Positions 1 through 12,480 are shown, counted from the stretch's first letter. The stretch is DNA of 64,000 nucleotides from Anisodus tanguticus (GCA_034509755.1 CM067548.1:10995188-11059187); one strand, 5' to 3'. Translations and numbers: made by a program. The notes: generated by a model not told the origin, from the sequence alone.

Positions 1-712
1 TTGATCTTGAAGTACCATATCTTAGTGCAATCGTTGCACTAATGTATCTTGCTAATACCACAAGGTATGGCATAGCATTTTCAGTTAATGTGTTAGCAAG
101 ATATAGTTGTGCTCCTACAAGGAGACACTGCAATGGAATTAAACACATATTGCAGTATCTAAAAGGGACTATCAACTTGGGCTTATTTTATTCTAACAAT
201 TGCAATCCCGATCTAGTTGGTTATGCCGATGCAGGGTATTTATCTAACCCACACAAAGCTAGATCTCAAACAGGCCATGTGTTTATATGTGGGGGTGCTG
301 CCATATCTTTCCGATCTAAAAAGTAGTATGTCGTACCTACCTCATCAAATCATGCTGAGATAATAGCAATTCATGAAGCAAGCAGAGAAATTGTGTGGTT
401 GAGGTCAATGATACATATCATTCGAGAAAAATATAGTTTGAAATGTGACAAAATACCCACAATTTTATATGAAAATAATGCAGCATGCATTGCTCAATTA
501 AAAGGGGAATTCATAAAAGGAGATAGGACAAAGCACTCACCAAAGTTGTTCTTCACACACGAGCTCCAAATGAATGGTTATATCAATGTGCAATAGATTC
601 GTTCAAGTGATAATGTGGCCGATTTGCTCACTATGTCTCTACCAACTGCAACTTTGTAGAAGATGGTGCACAAGATTGGAATGCGAAGACTCAAACATTT
701 GAACTGAAGTTC
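1..712 (+). pseudogene. Ty1/copia pol 3' end (RT tail and RNase H), truncated by window start
   Basis: One frame reads from the end of reverse transcriptase into a copia RNase H. Visible blocks include GYADAGYLSNPHKARSQTGH (about 219-278), NHAEIIAIHEASREIVWLRS and NAACIAQLKGEFIKGDRTKH (about 477-536). RNase H would degrade the RNA strand during reverse transcription. The frame is broken by TAG at 324-326, TAG at 594-596 and another stop near 657, so the copy is dead. The two longest open stretches (42-326 and 393-596) share one frame, so the damage is point mutation rather than frameshift. The 5' part of the element lies outside the window. Confidence 0.9.
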
Positions 713-912
713 TCATCAGGGGGAGTTAATACATGTTGTACTCTTTTTTCTGTATAAGGTTTTGTCCCACTGGGTTTTTCTTGTAGGGTTTTTAATGAGG
801 CAACCAAAATGTCTATTATTAGAAATGTGTACTCGTTTTCCTGCACTATAATTTTTTCTAGTAAGGTTTTAATGAGGCATATTTTCTATCAAAACAGACA
901 TCCAAGGGGGAG
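713..912 (+). other. copia 3' untranslated region and polypurine tract
   Basis: Non-coding segment between pol and the 3' LTR. A motif with TTTTGTCCCACTGGGTTTTT and a following TAATGAGGCA block is partly repeated (about 760-880). The purine run CCAAGGGGGAG (902-912) lies directly against the LTR and is the likely plus-strand priming site. A similar purine run (near 718-725) occurs earlier in the segment. Confidence 0.7.
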
Positions 913-1107
913 TGTTATAGATATTATCATATATTGTGGATATCTATCTTTAGAAGAAATGTTAGGGTTAATAACTTTGGGACCAAGTCAATTTTGTCCT
1001 ATAAATAGAGATGCTCCCATCATTGTATTTCATCCCTCAAAAGAAATAAGAGGTTTCTTCTCTCTTTCTCTACAAATATTCTTGCTTTAGTTTATTATTT
1101 TATAACA
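913..1107 (+). repeat. copia 3' LTR, 195 bp
   Basis: It starts TGTTATAG and ends TATAACA, so the termini form the inverted pair TGTTATA/TATAACA. It follows a polypurine tract directly. TATAAATA at 1000-1007 is a plausible Pol II promoter. The following bases TTCAT (1108-1112) would be the 3' target duplication, but the 5' partner is outside the window. Confidence 0.85.
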
Positions 1108-1743
1108 TTCATTCATTTTTTAAAAGGTAAAGAAACGATTACATTAAGGGTCTGTTTGGAAAGTCACCTGGTAATTGAAATTGTGTAATTATTAGGGTAG
1201 TAATTACACAACCTAGTAATTACGATGACCTGTTTGTTTCTCATAACGTTATTGTTTGGTTGCATATGTATAATTACACAATTAGATTACTTTTTAAAAA
1301 TAAAAATTAATACTTGATAAATATGTGCCTTTATAAATGATATATTAAATTAGGCATTTAAGATACATATAATTTCTTGAAAATATATTAATTATTTGTA
1401 AATAATATAGTAAAGTAACAGTATAATTTTCATATTAATAATATTTTAACTTAATTTATTATAAAAATTAAAAGCACACATTTTGTAGAACATCATGGTC
1501 TCTATGTTTGACAAAAAGATTAATATTTATACATATAATGTCATAACACTATTCAACTGTTTGACAAAAAAATAATCTATCAATTGTAAGTGGAAAATGA
1601 ACGATATGCAATGTAAACAATAAGTGAAGAGTACTAAAGCAAATAAATCAAAATCACAAATATAACCTAATTCAAAATCCCAAAAATAATAATCTAACAT
1701 GATACTTTTATGTAAAATAACAACTTTATAGGGTAAAATTCAT
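1108..1743. other. AT-rich gap; possible hAT-like MITE end near 1149
   Basis: No coding sequence. The stretch 1149-1310 starts GGGTCTGTTTGG and holds several inverted copies of a GTAATTACACAA-type motif, a style seen at the ends of small non-autonomous hAT elements. I could not find a matching opposite end or a duplication, so this is only a suggestion. The rest is featureless AT-rich DNA. Confidence 0.35.
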
Positions 1744-2331
1744 GTCATATAGTTGGACGGATTATGTCGTGACACGTGGCGAGTGGTGTTGAGTCAGATC
1801 CAACTCAGCTCTCGATGCTACTGGTTGAGCAGGATTGGCACCGGAGGTATAAGAGGGTCACGAGGTACCGGAAGACATAAAGATCAGGTGAACCATTCAA
1901 ATTTCAAAGGGCAATCGTTACTTGTCTGATTCTACACCTTTCAAGAGTGCATTAATGACATTTATGAAGACACTAATTATCCAATTATTATAACATTCAT
2001 TTATTTGTTTTAATAATGGCATAAATCATGGAACGTGTACTTGAGCCCAAGTATAAATAGGACCAATTATCCCATTGTAAAGGATCATATTCAAGTTATT
2101 ACAACATTAATTCTCGGTTCATATTCCTTGTGTAAATATTTATGCTTTCATACTAGTTGAATACTCGATCTGGAAGCCTTATTAGGAAGCTTCTAGCAGG
2201 CTAAGGCTAATTATTCCTTAATCTTATCTTGTTATTGTTTAATTGTATTATTTCTCAGCTAATATATTTTCCAAATCAGTCACTTGAGACCCATGAGTAT
2301 AAATTCAACTGTACCGATTTACGGGTAAATA
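1744..2331 (+). repeat. Probable 5' LTR of Tat-lineage Ty3/gypsy element
   Basis: The right end is supported by a primer-site-like block immediately downstream and by Tat-type gag after it. TATAAATA at 2052-2059 is a plausible promoter. The left end is a guess based on a TGTCATA start at 1744. No second LTR copy is in the window to fix the boundary. Confidence 0.55.
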
Positions 2332-2332
2332 G

Positions 2333-2352
2333 TTTGATGCCTACTGTGGGGC
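2333..2352 (+). other. Degenerate primer binding site of the Tat element
   Basis: TTTGATGCCTACTGTGGGGC resembles the primer-binding/leader block that follows the 5' LTR in Tat-type gypsy elements, with a few substitutions. It sits directly after the presumed LTR end. Confidence 0.6.
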
Positions 2353-2429
2353 CTGGACAATAATGGTCCCCTTCTTCTCTAATATAATCTTTTCATTAAG
2401 TCTTAATTTTGTTTAAGCAAACACATGAC

Positions 2430-3717
2430 ATGAATGGAAGAACTCGGAGGTAGCCACAACCTCGAGAATAATGTTAAGAATGTCCAAATCGAACCAGATG
2501 GCCTTCCGGTAGCAGATCAGGTACTAGAAGATCTGATGGTCATGGACGGAGGCACTTCAGAAGGCGGACAGACCGAGACGAGGAGATCCCTAATGATGTA
2601 ACGCCCGAGGAAGACATGCATATCCTAAGGGCGCGAAATGCCGTAATGAGCGGACAGTTGGACAACCTAAAGTATTTCTTCTCTGAGTTTGTATCCAACA
2701 ATGCTGACAGCACTCCGACGACCGCAACAACACCACCGCCGAATGCTCCAAGTATTCAAGAAACGACCAGAACGGGCCAAGATATGAAGACGATTCGGGA
2801 AGTGAGACTGTTCCCAAAAATTCATTCCAGGAGCAGGTTCTGAAGTTGATAAAGGTTATGACAAACAAAGTGGATACCAACGCGAAGGAGGCAGAAAAAA
2901 ATGCCAAGGAGTTTCAGCACCGGTTAAATCAAATACCGGGCCCCCCTCTTGTGATTGAAGTTCTGGACGCAAAGAGATACATTCAATTAGCGTATAAGAC
3001 AGAGGCTACGACCGAATTGATTCCCAAGAGGTTTAAAGTACCGTTAGTACCAAAATATAACGGAATGACAGACATGTAAGAACACATAACGGCGCATACC
3101 ACCACCGTAAAAGGAAAAAATTGAAAGAACACGAGATAGAATCGGTCCTAATAAAAACATTTGTTGAAACACTCACTAAGAAAACCTTGGTATAGTATTC
3201 ACTTCTCCCTAAGTGTTTTATTGGTTCAGATGGTGGACTGATGAATTATGACCAAGGGAATTCATCTAGTTCCTCTCCGAAGGGACCTGGATACCAAAAA
3301 TTATCCGAATATGACTTTAGCATCAACGAAGATCAGATGGTGGCGATACTGAGCACTCATCCGACATCTCGACCACTAAAGCCATTATGGTCCTATCCTA
3401 ACTATAGAGATCAGACCGGTTGGGGTGATTTTCATGGCACTCATAGACACAAAACTACAGATTGCAGACACCTACGTGAAGAGGTCGCCAGAATGTTAAA
3501 CAAGGGCCACTTACGGGAGTGCTTGAGCAAAAGAACTCGCAACAACTATGAACGGGAGTCTCCCACTGAAGGCAAGCCCAATATTGATATTGCACCTCAT
3601 GTAATAAACATGATCTTATGTGGATCCATGATCGCCGCTACATCCTTCACGGTGGCAAAGAAAATGAAAATTTCGGTTACTGGAGAAAAGATTCCGGGAA
3701 GTACCAGGCGAAAATAA
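2430..3717 (+). pseudogene. Tat-lineage gypsy gag, decayed
   Basis: The capsid/nucleocapsid precursor is split over several frames: 2616-2843, 2846-3079 and 3241-3717. The block RFKVPLVPKYNGMTDM (about 3032-3079) is a gag-domain start. Near 3424-3510 the reading includes DFHGTHRHKTTDCRHLREEV and NKGHLRECLS, a Tat-type Cys/His region. An ATG at 2430 is followed within eight codons by a stop, and a further gap of about 160 bp separates two blocks, so no full Gag can be made. It lies just downstream of the primer site and upstream of the protease. Confidence 0.8.
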
Positions 3718-4190
3718 TGTCACTTTCACCCATAATGACGCTCTGGTCATTACAACACCCATAGATTGTTTCCAGGTAAAACAGATCTTGATCGACCTAG
3801 GAAGTTCTTCTAACATCATCTGGCTAAAGGTGGTAGAAAAAAGAAGATGTTGGATAAGATTGTTTCGACCGCCAGAACGCTCTCGGGTTTCAACATGTCC
3901 AGTGAAACCACGACGGTGGATGCTAAGGGAGTCATAAAGGTAACCAAATTTTATGTCATCGACGGTGACATGAGGTACAATTCTATATTTGGAGGCCTTG
4001 GATTCGCGACATGAAGGCGGTTCCTTCTACGTTGCATATGCTGGTAAAATTCCCGACATCGGAAGGAGTCCAACAAATTAGGTGAAACAACCCGTTGCCA
4101 GGGAAATGTATGCCATAGAGGAACCAGAAGTGGTGGCGGGCCTGAAATAGCAATTAAAGGAAGCAGAGTCTGAATTAGAAAATGTCCATC
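3718..4190 (+). pseudogene. Tat-lineage gypsy protease, decayed
   Basis: The frame around 3782-3828 reads ILIDLGSSSNII. This matches the aspartic protease active-site block of plant gypsy elements, with DLG where most have D(S/T/P)G. The protease would mature Gag-Pol. Downstream, AREMYAIEEPEVVAGLK (about 4097-4147) and similar spacer fragments lead toward RT. Stops in all frames prevent expression. Confidence 0.65.
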
Positions 4191-4199
4191 AGGCTCCAC

Positions 4200-5400
4200 C
4201 AACAGAAGTTAAACCGGAGTGTCTAGAGAAAATATTTTCAAACAGGTATCAGGTGCACAGATATTTTCAGGTACCGGATGAATCAGACGCCACCAAATCG
4301 ACAGATAAAGAGCTCGAGCAAATAACTCTACAAGAGGAAACTCTCAATTAGAAGGTATGTCTAGGCACAAAGTTAACCCGGAGCTCAAGAATTTAATTCT
4401 TAATTATCTTACGACTAATAGTGATTGTTTGCTTGATCGCATAAAGATATGACAAACATCTCTCCAGAAGTCGCAACTCCTAAGTTAGGCATGGATCTCA
4501 ATTTTTCTCCTGTGTGGTAGAAGAAGCGGCCTATCGCCGAAGTCCGTAATAGGTTTGTGAAAGAAGAGGTAACTATGCTACTTAATATAGGGTCAATCCG
4601 GGAAGTAAAATATTCGGATTGCTTAGCGAATGTAGTTGTTGTACCTAAAAAGGGAAACAAGACTAGGATGTGTATTGACTATAAGGATTTAAATAAAGTA
4701 TAACCCAAAGACTCATTCCTGCTGCCGCACATAGATCAAATAATCGATTCTACTGCCGGGCATGAAATCCTGAGTTTCCTCGATGCTAATTTTAGGTATA
4801 ATCAAATAAGAATTTACCCAAAATACCAAGAGAAAACATCATTTTTTGACTAATTTCGGCAGTTACTGTTATAATATTATATCTTTTGGATTAAAAACGT
4901 TGGAGCCACCTATCAAAGATTAGTAAATAAGATGTTTGATAAACAGATAGGAAAGACTATGAAAGTATATAGAGACGATATGCTTGTTAAGAGTCTTCGT
5001 GCAAAGGATAATTTAAGTCATTTGCAGGAAACATTCGAGGTCTTAAGAATATACAACATGAAACTTAACTCCAAAAAATGTGCCTTTGGGGTAGGCTTCG
5101 GAAAATTCTTAGGGTTCTTGGTTTCTCAAAGAGGAATCGAGATAAACCCCAATATGATAAAATCCATCGAAGATATTCCGGATATAGTAGAAGACGTAAA
5201 GGTGGTACAATGGTTGATCAGGCGAATAACAACTCTCAATAGGCTTATCTCCCGATCATCGGAGAAATATCACATAATCTTCTCACTTCCAAAAAAGAAG
5301 AACGAGTTTGAATGGACGCCCGAATTTCAGCGGACCCTCCCAGACCTGAAAACTTACTTATCCAGTCCTCCGCTCATGGAAAAGCCCAAGGATGGATAAC
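4200..5400 (+). pseudogene. Tat-lineage gypsy reverse transcriptase, decayed
   Basis: Recognisable RT blocks are ANVVVVPKKGNK (about 4627-4662), RMCIDYKDLNKV, PKDSFLLPHIDQIIDSTAGH (about 4706-4765) and FLDANFRYNQIRI. The catalytic block reads YRDDM at 4968-4982, so the two aspartates remain but the preceding residue is Arg. The open stretch 4932-5399 continues into CAFGVGFGKFLGFLVSQRGI and the RT connection. Stops (for example after DLNKV near 4700) and a frameshift near 4860-4930 break the gene. Confidence 0.85.
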
Positions 5401-6384
5401 AACTCCTTATATATCTCGCGGTCTCGGAGGTAGCTATAAACGGAGTTCTAGTATGAGAAGGAAAAGGTATGTGCTTCCATATTTATTATGTAACTAGAGT
5501 TATGTCAGGGGTCGAAACTCGATATGCACTATTCAAAAGGCTGGCTTTTTCTTTGGTTATGTCGTTGCGTAAGCTTCGACCATATTTCTAATGTCACCCG
5601 ATAGCTATGGTAACTACGTTTCCACTTAGGAACGTGTTTCATAAGCCAAAACTTTAAGAGCAATTAGCTAAGTGGGCGGTAAAATTAAGTGTATTTGATA
5701 TTGAGTATAAACGCCGAACTACGATAAAATCGCAAGTCCTTGTGGATTTTGTGGCTGATTTTAGTTCGGGAATAACCCCTTAGGCAGAAAACAAAGTCAC
5801 TTTGGTCTTGGGGACTACCCTTGGGGTTTGGATGCTCCACACTAATGGAGCATCCAATGTTAAGGGGACCAGTTTGGGATAGTGTTACATACTCCATCAG
5901 GGATGTCTTAAGGAATACAATTCATAATTCTCCTTTGACTAATAATGAAGCCGAGTATGAGGCTCTGATTACAGGTTTGGAATTATCTCGGTACTTACGA
6001 TCTCAAATAATTAAAGTCAAATATGACTCCTTACTAGTGGTGAACGATGTTCATGCGGTGTTCGAAGCCAAGGAGAAACATATCTCAAGGTACCTCGAGA
6101 ACGTCCTAAAGTTACTTTTCCGGTTCCAATAATGGACTGTGGTGCATATACCCTGAGAGGAAAATGTAGAGGCAGATGGACTTGCAAACTTGCGCTCCAA
6201 CACGGAAGCAAAAGGCCCTAAAGCCGAATTGGTTGTTCAGCTTCTACACTCGACCTTGGACCCAAAAAAGTATGACGAGGTGACCTCAACAAGCCTGAAT
6301 TGGGATTGGAGGAATGAATTCTTAGACTACCTGTAAACAGTAGGCTGCCAGAAGAATCGAAAGCATCCAGAGCTTTGAGGACCT
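5401..6384 (+). pseudogene. Tat-lineage RNase H plus second (archaeal-like) RNase H, truncated
   Basis: After the RT connection come fragments of a first RNase H (about 5400-5780). A second RNase H follows at 5821-6132: HTNGASNVKGTSLG-like residues near 5837 in a shifted frame, then NSPLTNNEAEYEALITGLEL (about 5926-5985) with the catalytic Glu. A second RNase H after the first is a known feature of the Tat lineage. The reading continues to LDYL near 6330, then ends at 6384 where the chromovirus LTR begins. The integrase is absent from the window. Confidence 0.8.
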
Positions 6385-7923
6385 GTAATGACCCATCTGG
6401 TTGTTTTTAGATAAAGACCCTTATTTGCCTATTTTACCCTTCACGTGGTCTCTATGTGGGGTTTGTGATGTGCGAGGATGGGTGACACGGATTCTGAGGT
6501 CCATTTTTATGAGTTTCAGATGAAAAATCCAAATAAGAACCTTAGAGTTTGATAGTTTGATTCTAGATTCACTTTTGAGTATATAGATTCATTTCTGGAT
6601 TTCATCGCTTCTGGTAGTTTCGAAGGGTCATTTATGACTTAGTCGAGTCATTAGTTCGCTTACCGAGATAATCAGATGTAGTTTATGGCCTTAATTGTAA
6701 AATTTGGATATTTAGTTATATCAGACGATTCTTTAGAAAAGTATGTCTTAGCTCGGTTAAATGAGAAATCTGAGGGTACGAGTGAGTTCGTAGCATATTT
6801 TACCTTAGAAGAGCTTGTCTGGTTTGTGTCCGATAGGTCTCAGGAGTATTTCGGGTGTTTGATGGAAGTTTGGCATAGTTTTATTTTTGTTGGTGTCTGG
6901 TGTTCGCCTCAGCGGCTCAGGTTGGCTCGCAAAAGCGGGGTATGACTTTTGCCAATTTTTTCGCTTTGGTAGAAGGGATTTCCGCAGCGGCATGTGCACC
7001 TTTGCGGAGTCAAGTGTGCATCTGCTCTAAGGCGAGGTGTCAAGTGACACCGCCTCAGCGAGGTCGATTCACGCGGTAGTGGTTCCACGCCAGCAGAGTC
7101 GATTCCGCTAGGGCAAAATCACTGGATCAGGTGTCCTTTTAAATTCCCTAGGTCAGATCACTTTTTCGAAAATAGTCATCTCGAACCTAGAGCGGCTACC
7201 AGTGAGTTTCTGAAGTTTTAAGAGATATCCTCCATTTGGGGTAAAAATTCCATCCTTTATGAATTGATTTCATGATTCTAAGTCCTTTAATGGTGATAGA
7301 TTGTGCATGTGAATTGGGTAAAATGATTTATGACCTCCATTTGAGATTAAGAGAGTTAAGTTTTGATTTAATGGGTGTTCATGGACTAGGTTACTTTGAT
7401 TATTATGAATTGGTGATGGATTATGTTAGATAATCATGTTGTAAAGTTTAATTTGAGTATAGAAACCCATTTGATTTGGGGGAAATTATAGGGCTTCCAA
7501 ATTGGGGCTTTTTGTATATTGTTCAGTGGAAGGTCCAAATGAGTATTAGATTTCTAATTAACTTAAGAATATTACTACCTAGTATGTATTGATAGTTTTT
7601 AGGTAATAAAGCTCGAGTGTTGGTGATGTGGGCCCGGGGTTAGTATTTTAAGTCTTGATTTGTTTAAGGATTAAGTCCTTATTTTATGTGTAAGCTTCAT
7701 ATTAACGAATAGTATATGCGTATTAGACTTCGATTGTCACGAGGCACAACGGAAAGGCAAGGCTTGCGTGGAAGGATGATTGTTCGGCACTCTTGTTAGG
7801 CCCAGAGGTATGCTTCGATTTACTTTCACAAGACTTCGATAAAAATACGTAATTAGTTATAAATATTGAGGTGTATTGGGCGTGTTTGGGGGACCCACTC
7901 AGACGGTTGTGATGAACGTTTGA
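6385..7923 (+). repeat. Chromovirus 5' LTR, left part (split by the CACTA element)
   Basis: It starts TGTAATGACCC at 6385, interrupting the Tat pol. The matching end is GGATCGTGACA at 35697-35707, followed by a primer site. The segment 6900-7140 is relatively GC-rich, while 7200-7900 is AT-rich. An open stretch at 6685-6945 has no recognisable domain and is probably fortuitous. GGACC (6380-6384) would be the left target duplication. The right copy is not recoverable because the 3' end of the element is missing. Confidence 0.75.
7921..7923. other. Candidate 3-bp target duplication (TGA), left of CACTA element
   Basis: TGA precedes the left terminus TGCTACAAAAAGG. The same TGA follows the right terminus at 32941-32943. 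CACTA elements create 3-bp duplications. Confidence 0.6.
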
Positions 7924-8290
7924 TGCTACAAAAAGGCTCTATTTGCGGTGGTCAAATTCATATTTTGCGGCAGTCATAAACCCCCGCAATTTGGTGTCCC
8001 TGCGGTCCACGAAACCTCTGCAATAGTGTTCGCCGCTAGCTGTTTGCGGCGTCTTATTTTCTGACCGCCGGAATTTATTTGCATCAGTTTATAACCTGCG
8101 CAATTCATGATTCAAAATTTTATGGGAAAACATTGTGGAGGTTAAAACCCCCGCAATTTATTTATTTAGCGGGGGCCAAAACCCCAGCATCTATTTATCT
8201 AGTGGGGGTTTTAAGTCTAAACATTGTGTTATTATTAATTATGTAGCGGCAGTTATAATCTCCACTATTCGTTAATAGATATTTTTTCCA
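7924..8290. repeat. CACTA left terminus and subterminal repeats
   Basis: The terminus is followed by many short motifs in both orientations: GCGGCAGTCATAAACCCCCG, GCAATTT, GCGGGGGCCAAAACCCC and GTGGGGGTTTTAAG. Subterminal motif arrays are the binding sites of TNPA-type proteins in En/Spm elements. Their identity here is inferred from position and repetition. Confidence 0.75.
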
Positions 8291-8740
8291 ATTGTACTCC
8301 AAAACTAATTAATGTGACATTTCTAATATATTTATATGATAAAGCAACTAAAATCAAGTAACATCAATATATTAATAAACATGAAGACATTAACATATAT
8401 GTAAGAACTGTCATTTTTTGATGAAATAATTGATATCATTAGAAGCATCAGGCATCAAAAAGATGCAAATTACAATTAAAGTTAAAAGCTACCTAGTAGC
8501 ATCAAAAAGCAAAAAAACCAGCGTGTTAGCTTTCTACAGACAAGACAAGACATTAACATACAGCTAAGAACTGTCGTTATGTCTCAAATCTTAGTTTAGG
8601 CACATGGAGAATCATCATAAAACACAAAACCTCAGTATTACTCTCAAAAATCAACTTTGAACCCAACATCTACTCCAGCCATAAATCATAGAGGATCAAC
8701 TACCACACTGAAAGATCTAATACAATTGCAAGGAAATTGT
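8291..8740. other. CACTA internal non-coding DNA
   Basis: No gene. It has a short diverged direct repeat around AAGACATTAACATA (8385-8420 and 8548-8580). An open stretch at 8657-8857 crosses the copia LTR boundary and is not real. The segment ends at the copia insertion point (8740). Confidence 0.6.
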
Positions 8741-10292
8741 TGTAGGGTTTTGTTGGGTCCAAAACACATAAGTAAGGCACAACAAAAGTTAAAAATTTTG
8801 TTCTTACTTATCCAACAACTTATACTAGTATGGTTATATGACAATCAAAACATGTAATCATAAAGCATGAACACTTACATGTTGTATTTATCTGGAATCT
8901 TTATCTACTATAGGTGCGCACGCGAATGCCCTTACGATTGCAAGCTTCAAGCTTCAATGTATTTCTCTTTCAGAAAGCTAGGAAATCCGGCAGAGGTTTG
9001 AGAGAGTATTTTGATTCTAAGTCTCTAAGACTTAGAATAATAATCTGAAATTGGTGTGTGGAACAATGATAGGAATGTATGTATTTATAGGTGAAAATTA
9101 GGTCAAAACCGAATTAGGGTTTGACCTTGGGCTTGGCCCACAAATCGAGACAGATTAGGTCATTAGCGCCGCAGCCCTATGGTGTGGGCACCGCAGCGCT
9201 CGACGTGGCCCTACACCATCTCGATTTATTTTTCGCACATTCTTAATTAAATCCAAAATAAAATTTTGACTTAATTAAAATAATAATTATTCATTTAAAT
9301 ATCTCAATTCTAAATCGAATATTTAATACCCTCTCAATACATCCTTAGATCGAGAAGACAATCGACATAGTGTGACCCTACAGGCCTTCACATATCGACA
9401 TTAATCAAATTAAAGTCTACGCGGAACTCCTAGACGACACCGCATGATGAACTCAATATGTGAAGTACGTTTACACGAATCCAGTAAACTTAACCTCTAT
9501 GTGGTAAGATAAAATACTTTCATTCACGACACACGCGATCAAGCTTAGGATTTGTCAAGTGTCTATCCAAATGACTTAATCATTGTATCTCATCTATATT
9601 AGTTGACAACTAGACCATATTCTAAATATGTATACTGCGTTGGCCATCGACTTAGTCAACCTATTATCACTGAGAAACTGAGTGTTCTCTCGAATATACA
9701 TTCAAGGAATGAATCCTAATATTGGTTCAACTACCACCTTTAATCCACATCGTAATGTACCCAATACAAGCCGTATCTCAACCTATAAGGCATTTAAGCT
9801 TAGGACAGGATCAAAGTACATTATTTTGTAGACAAAGTGCGTTTTGACTTCAAGTCTAAGGACGTCTATCTCCCACACGCTGATCATACTTTAAACAAGT
9901 ATAACAAACAATATATCAGCAGGGTATACCAATACTTTCAAAGTATCCATGTGTCCATCACGAGTAGCAATTACTCGTAGCAGGTGAGACGTACTACATC
10001 CTCTAAGGATGTGATGCAGACCACATGTCGACTTATCACATATCATCGATATCCCATTCTCGATGATCATTAGTCGAGACTAGTTTAAGAGTTACGTTAT
10101 AATATTAATATCTCACATTATTAATAATAACGTAACCTTTAGGGATGCATATTATAGAATATTATAAACAATCAATTAATAATTCAATAATTGGAAATGT
10201 CAAAATAATAATCTCCATTAATAATAATACGAATGTGTGTAAAGTACATTTGTCCTAAAATAGATTGTCACTAGGATATAAATATACTTTCA
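8741..10292 (-). repeat. copia-1 3' LTR, 1552 bp
   Basis: On the plus strand it runs from TGTAGGGTTTTG to TACTTTCA (TG...CA). It is the near-identical partner of 16089-17616. It holds about 23 extra bases near 9167-9195 (a GCCGCAGCC...GGGCACC stretch) that are missing from the other LTR. TATAAATA lies on the minus strand at 9082-9089. Confidence 0.9.
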
Positions 10293-10306
10293 ATCTCCCA
10301 CTTGTC
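10293..10306 (-). other. copia-1 polypurine tract
   Basis: On the minus strand, GACAAGTGGGAGAT abuts the LTR start. It is the expected plus-strand DNA priming site. Confidence 0.75.
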
Positions 10307-12480
10307 CTAGAGCCAATCTCCAACATATCTAATGCCCATATTCTCAAAATGACCCTTATACTTGACTAAGCTTAATGGTTTAGTGAGTGGATCAGCTAGA
10401 TTATCGTCTGTGAGAACATACTCTAATCTAATCTCTTCAGTCTCCACCATCTCCCTGAGTATGTGGTATTTCCTTGGTACATGCTTATTTCTGTTGGTTG
10501 ATCTTGGTTCCTTAGCTTGCGCAATCGTACCAGTGTTGTCACAATAAATCGTTATTGGACAAGTGGCACTTGGAACAACCCTTAGTTCCTTCAGGAACTC
10601 AGAAATCGCGACAACTTCTTTACCAGCTTCCGATCCAGCAATGTACTCAAACTTCGTTGTCGAATCGGCGAGTTGTAGCTTGTTTGGAACTTTTCCGACT
10701 TCATCGCTCCACCATTGAAAATGAACGTGTATCCAATCTGAGATTTGTAGTCATCAAGATCCGTCTGGAAGCTAGCATCAGTGTACCCAGTAGCAGCTAG
10801 CTTTTCTTCCCCACCATAGACTAAGAAGTAATATTTAGTTCGTCTAAGTTACTTAAGAATACTCTTGATTGCTTTCCAGTGTTCTTCCCCAGGATTCTGC
10901 TGAAATTTGCAAGTCATACTAAGTGCCAAGGCCACATCTGGCCTAGTACATGTCATGGAATACATGATCAATCCTATAGCCGAAGCATATGGGATCCTTT
11001 TCATGCGTTCAAGTTCTATAATATTATAAGGACTATCTTTCTTAGATAACTTGATGCCTTGTCTTATAGGTAGACCGCCTTTCTTGGAATTTTCCATAGA
11101 AAAACGTCTAAGCACTTTGTCTATGTAGACTGACTGTGTCAGCCCCAACAATCTTTTAGGTTTATCTCTATAGATCCTAATTCCTAGAATGTAGCAAGAT
11201 TCACCTAAATCCTTCATCATGAAGGTACTGGACAACCACTCATTGACTGACTGAAGGAGAGTCTTATTGTCTCCCATTATCAATATGTCATCTACATATA
11301 TGATAATGAAGGCAATACTCCCATCCTTGCGTTTACTATAAACACATGGATCCTCTTTTCTTCTGACGAAATCAAATGACTTGATAGCCTTGTCAAAGCA
11401 AATGTTCCAACTCCTCGAGGCTTGCTTAAGCCCATAAATGGACTTTTGTCGCTTGCATACAACATTTGGTTTGGACTCAAGTGAAAAATCCTCAGGTTGT
11501 TTCACATACACCTCCTCAACTAGATTACTATTGAGGAAAGCAGTTTTGACGTCCATCTGCCAAATGTCATAGTCATAATATGCAGCTATTGCAAGCAAAA
11601 TCCGAATGGACTTAATTTTTGCAACAGGTGAAAATGTTTCATCATAATCGACCCCAGGCCGTTGATTATAACCTTTAGCCACCAACCTTGCCTTATAAGT
11701 ATGTACCTTGACATACGCATCAATCTTCTTCTTGAAGATCCATTTGCATCTTATGGGTCTAACCCCTGTTGGCAAATCAACCAAGTTCCAAACTTGATTT
11801 ACGTACATCGAGTCCATCTCAGATTTCATGGCTTCTTGCCATCTCTGCGAATCAATATCTAACATAGCTTCGATGTAGGTTGTAGGTTCATCATCATCAG
11901 GAATATCTATCTCATTGTGTGTTTCAACAAGGAGATTGAGTCTTTCAGGCGGACGATGAGTCCTAGTGGTCCTACAGAGTTGATTATTATGCGTTTCAGT
12001 GTTTGTTGCATTCTGATTGTGAGAAAGTCTTTGTCTGTTGGACAATCCATCACCTTGAGATCTTTTAGGAATGTCATTCTCATGTATTTCCTGAAGGGAA
12101 TGATGTACAACCATTGTATCACCTTTCATTGGTTGTGTATGAGAACCTTGTATTTTTGCACTATCTCTCATAACACTCCCACTGGCTGAAGGGCGTACTC
12201 TAAGTACCCAATCTTCACTAGATATTCCCACTGAATCCTTGTTTAGGTCATTCGACAAGGGTTCAATTTCTGTGTTATCTTGTGGGTCTTGAATTTCTTC
12301 AAGTTCTATCTCTGTGCAGCTATGTTCCTTGTAGACATATTCTTCTTCAAGGAAAGTTGCGTTCCTGGAAACAATGACCTTACGTTCTCCAGGAAGATAT
12401 AAGTAGTATCCCTTAGTTTCCTTTGGATACCCCACGAAGTAACATTTCTCACTTTTGGACTCCAACTTGTCAGTGAGCAT
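10307..12480 (-). pseudogene. copia-1 reverse transcriptase and RNase H, decayed
   Basis: The longest open frame in the window (10849-12480, 543 codons). It covers the integrase C-terminal tail, then RT from WQEAMKSEMDSM (about residue 213) through KARLVAKGYNQRPGVDYDET, QMDVKTAFLN, YGLKQASRSW and the catalytic YVDD (11287-11298), to LGIRIYRDKPKRLLGL and TRPDVALALS. RT blocks are well conserved and this frame has no internal stop. RNase H continues left at 10300-10848 in broken frames (for example GYTDASFQTDLDDYKSQIGY, about 10731-10790), so no complete polyprotein remains. The RT style resembles Tork/Angela-type copia. I am not sure of the lineage. Confidence 0.92.

Noticed and set aside
1149..1310. 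Complete hAT MITE call
   Set aside because: Only one candidate end and some internal inverted motifs are visible. No opposite terminus or 8-bp duplication was found, so it is mentioned only as a possibility in the gap entry.
6685..6945. 86-codon open frame in the chromovirus LTR
   Set aside because: It lies in LTR sequence and has no motif. Its opposite strand is also open, so a chance open frame is likely.
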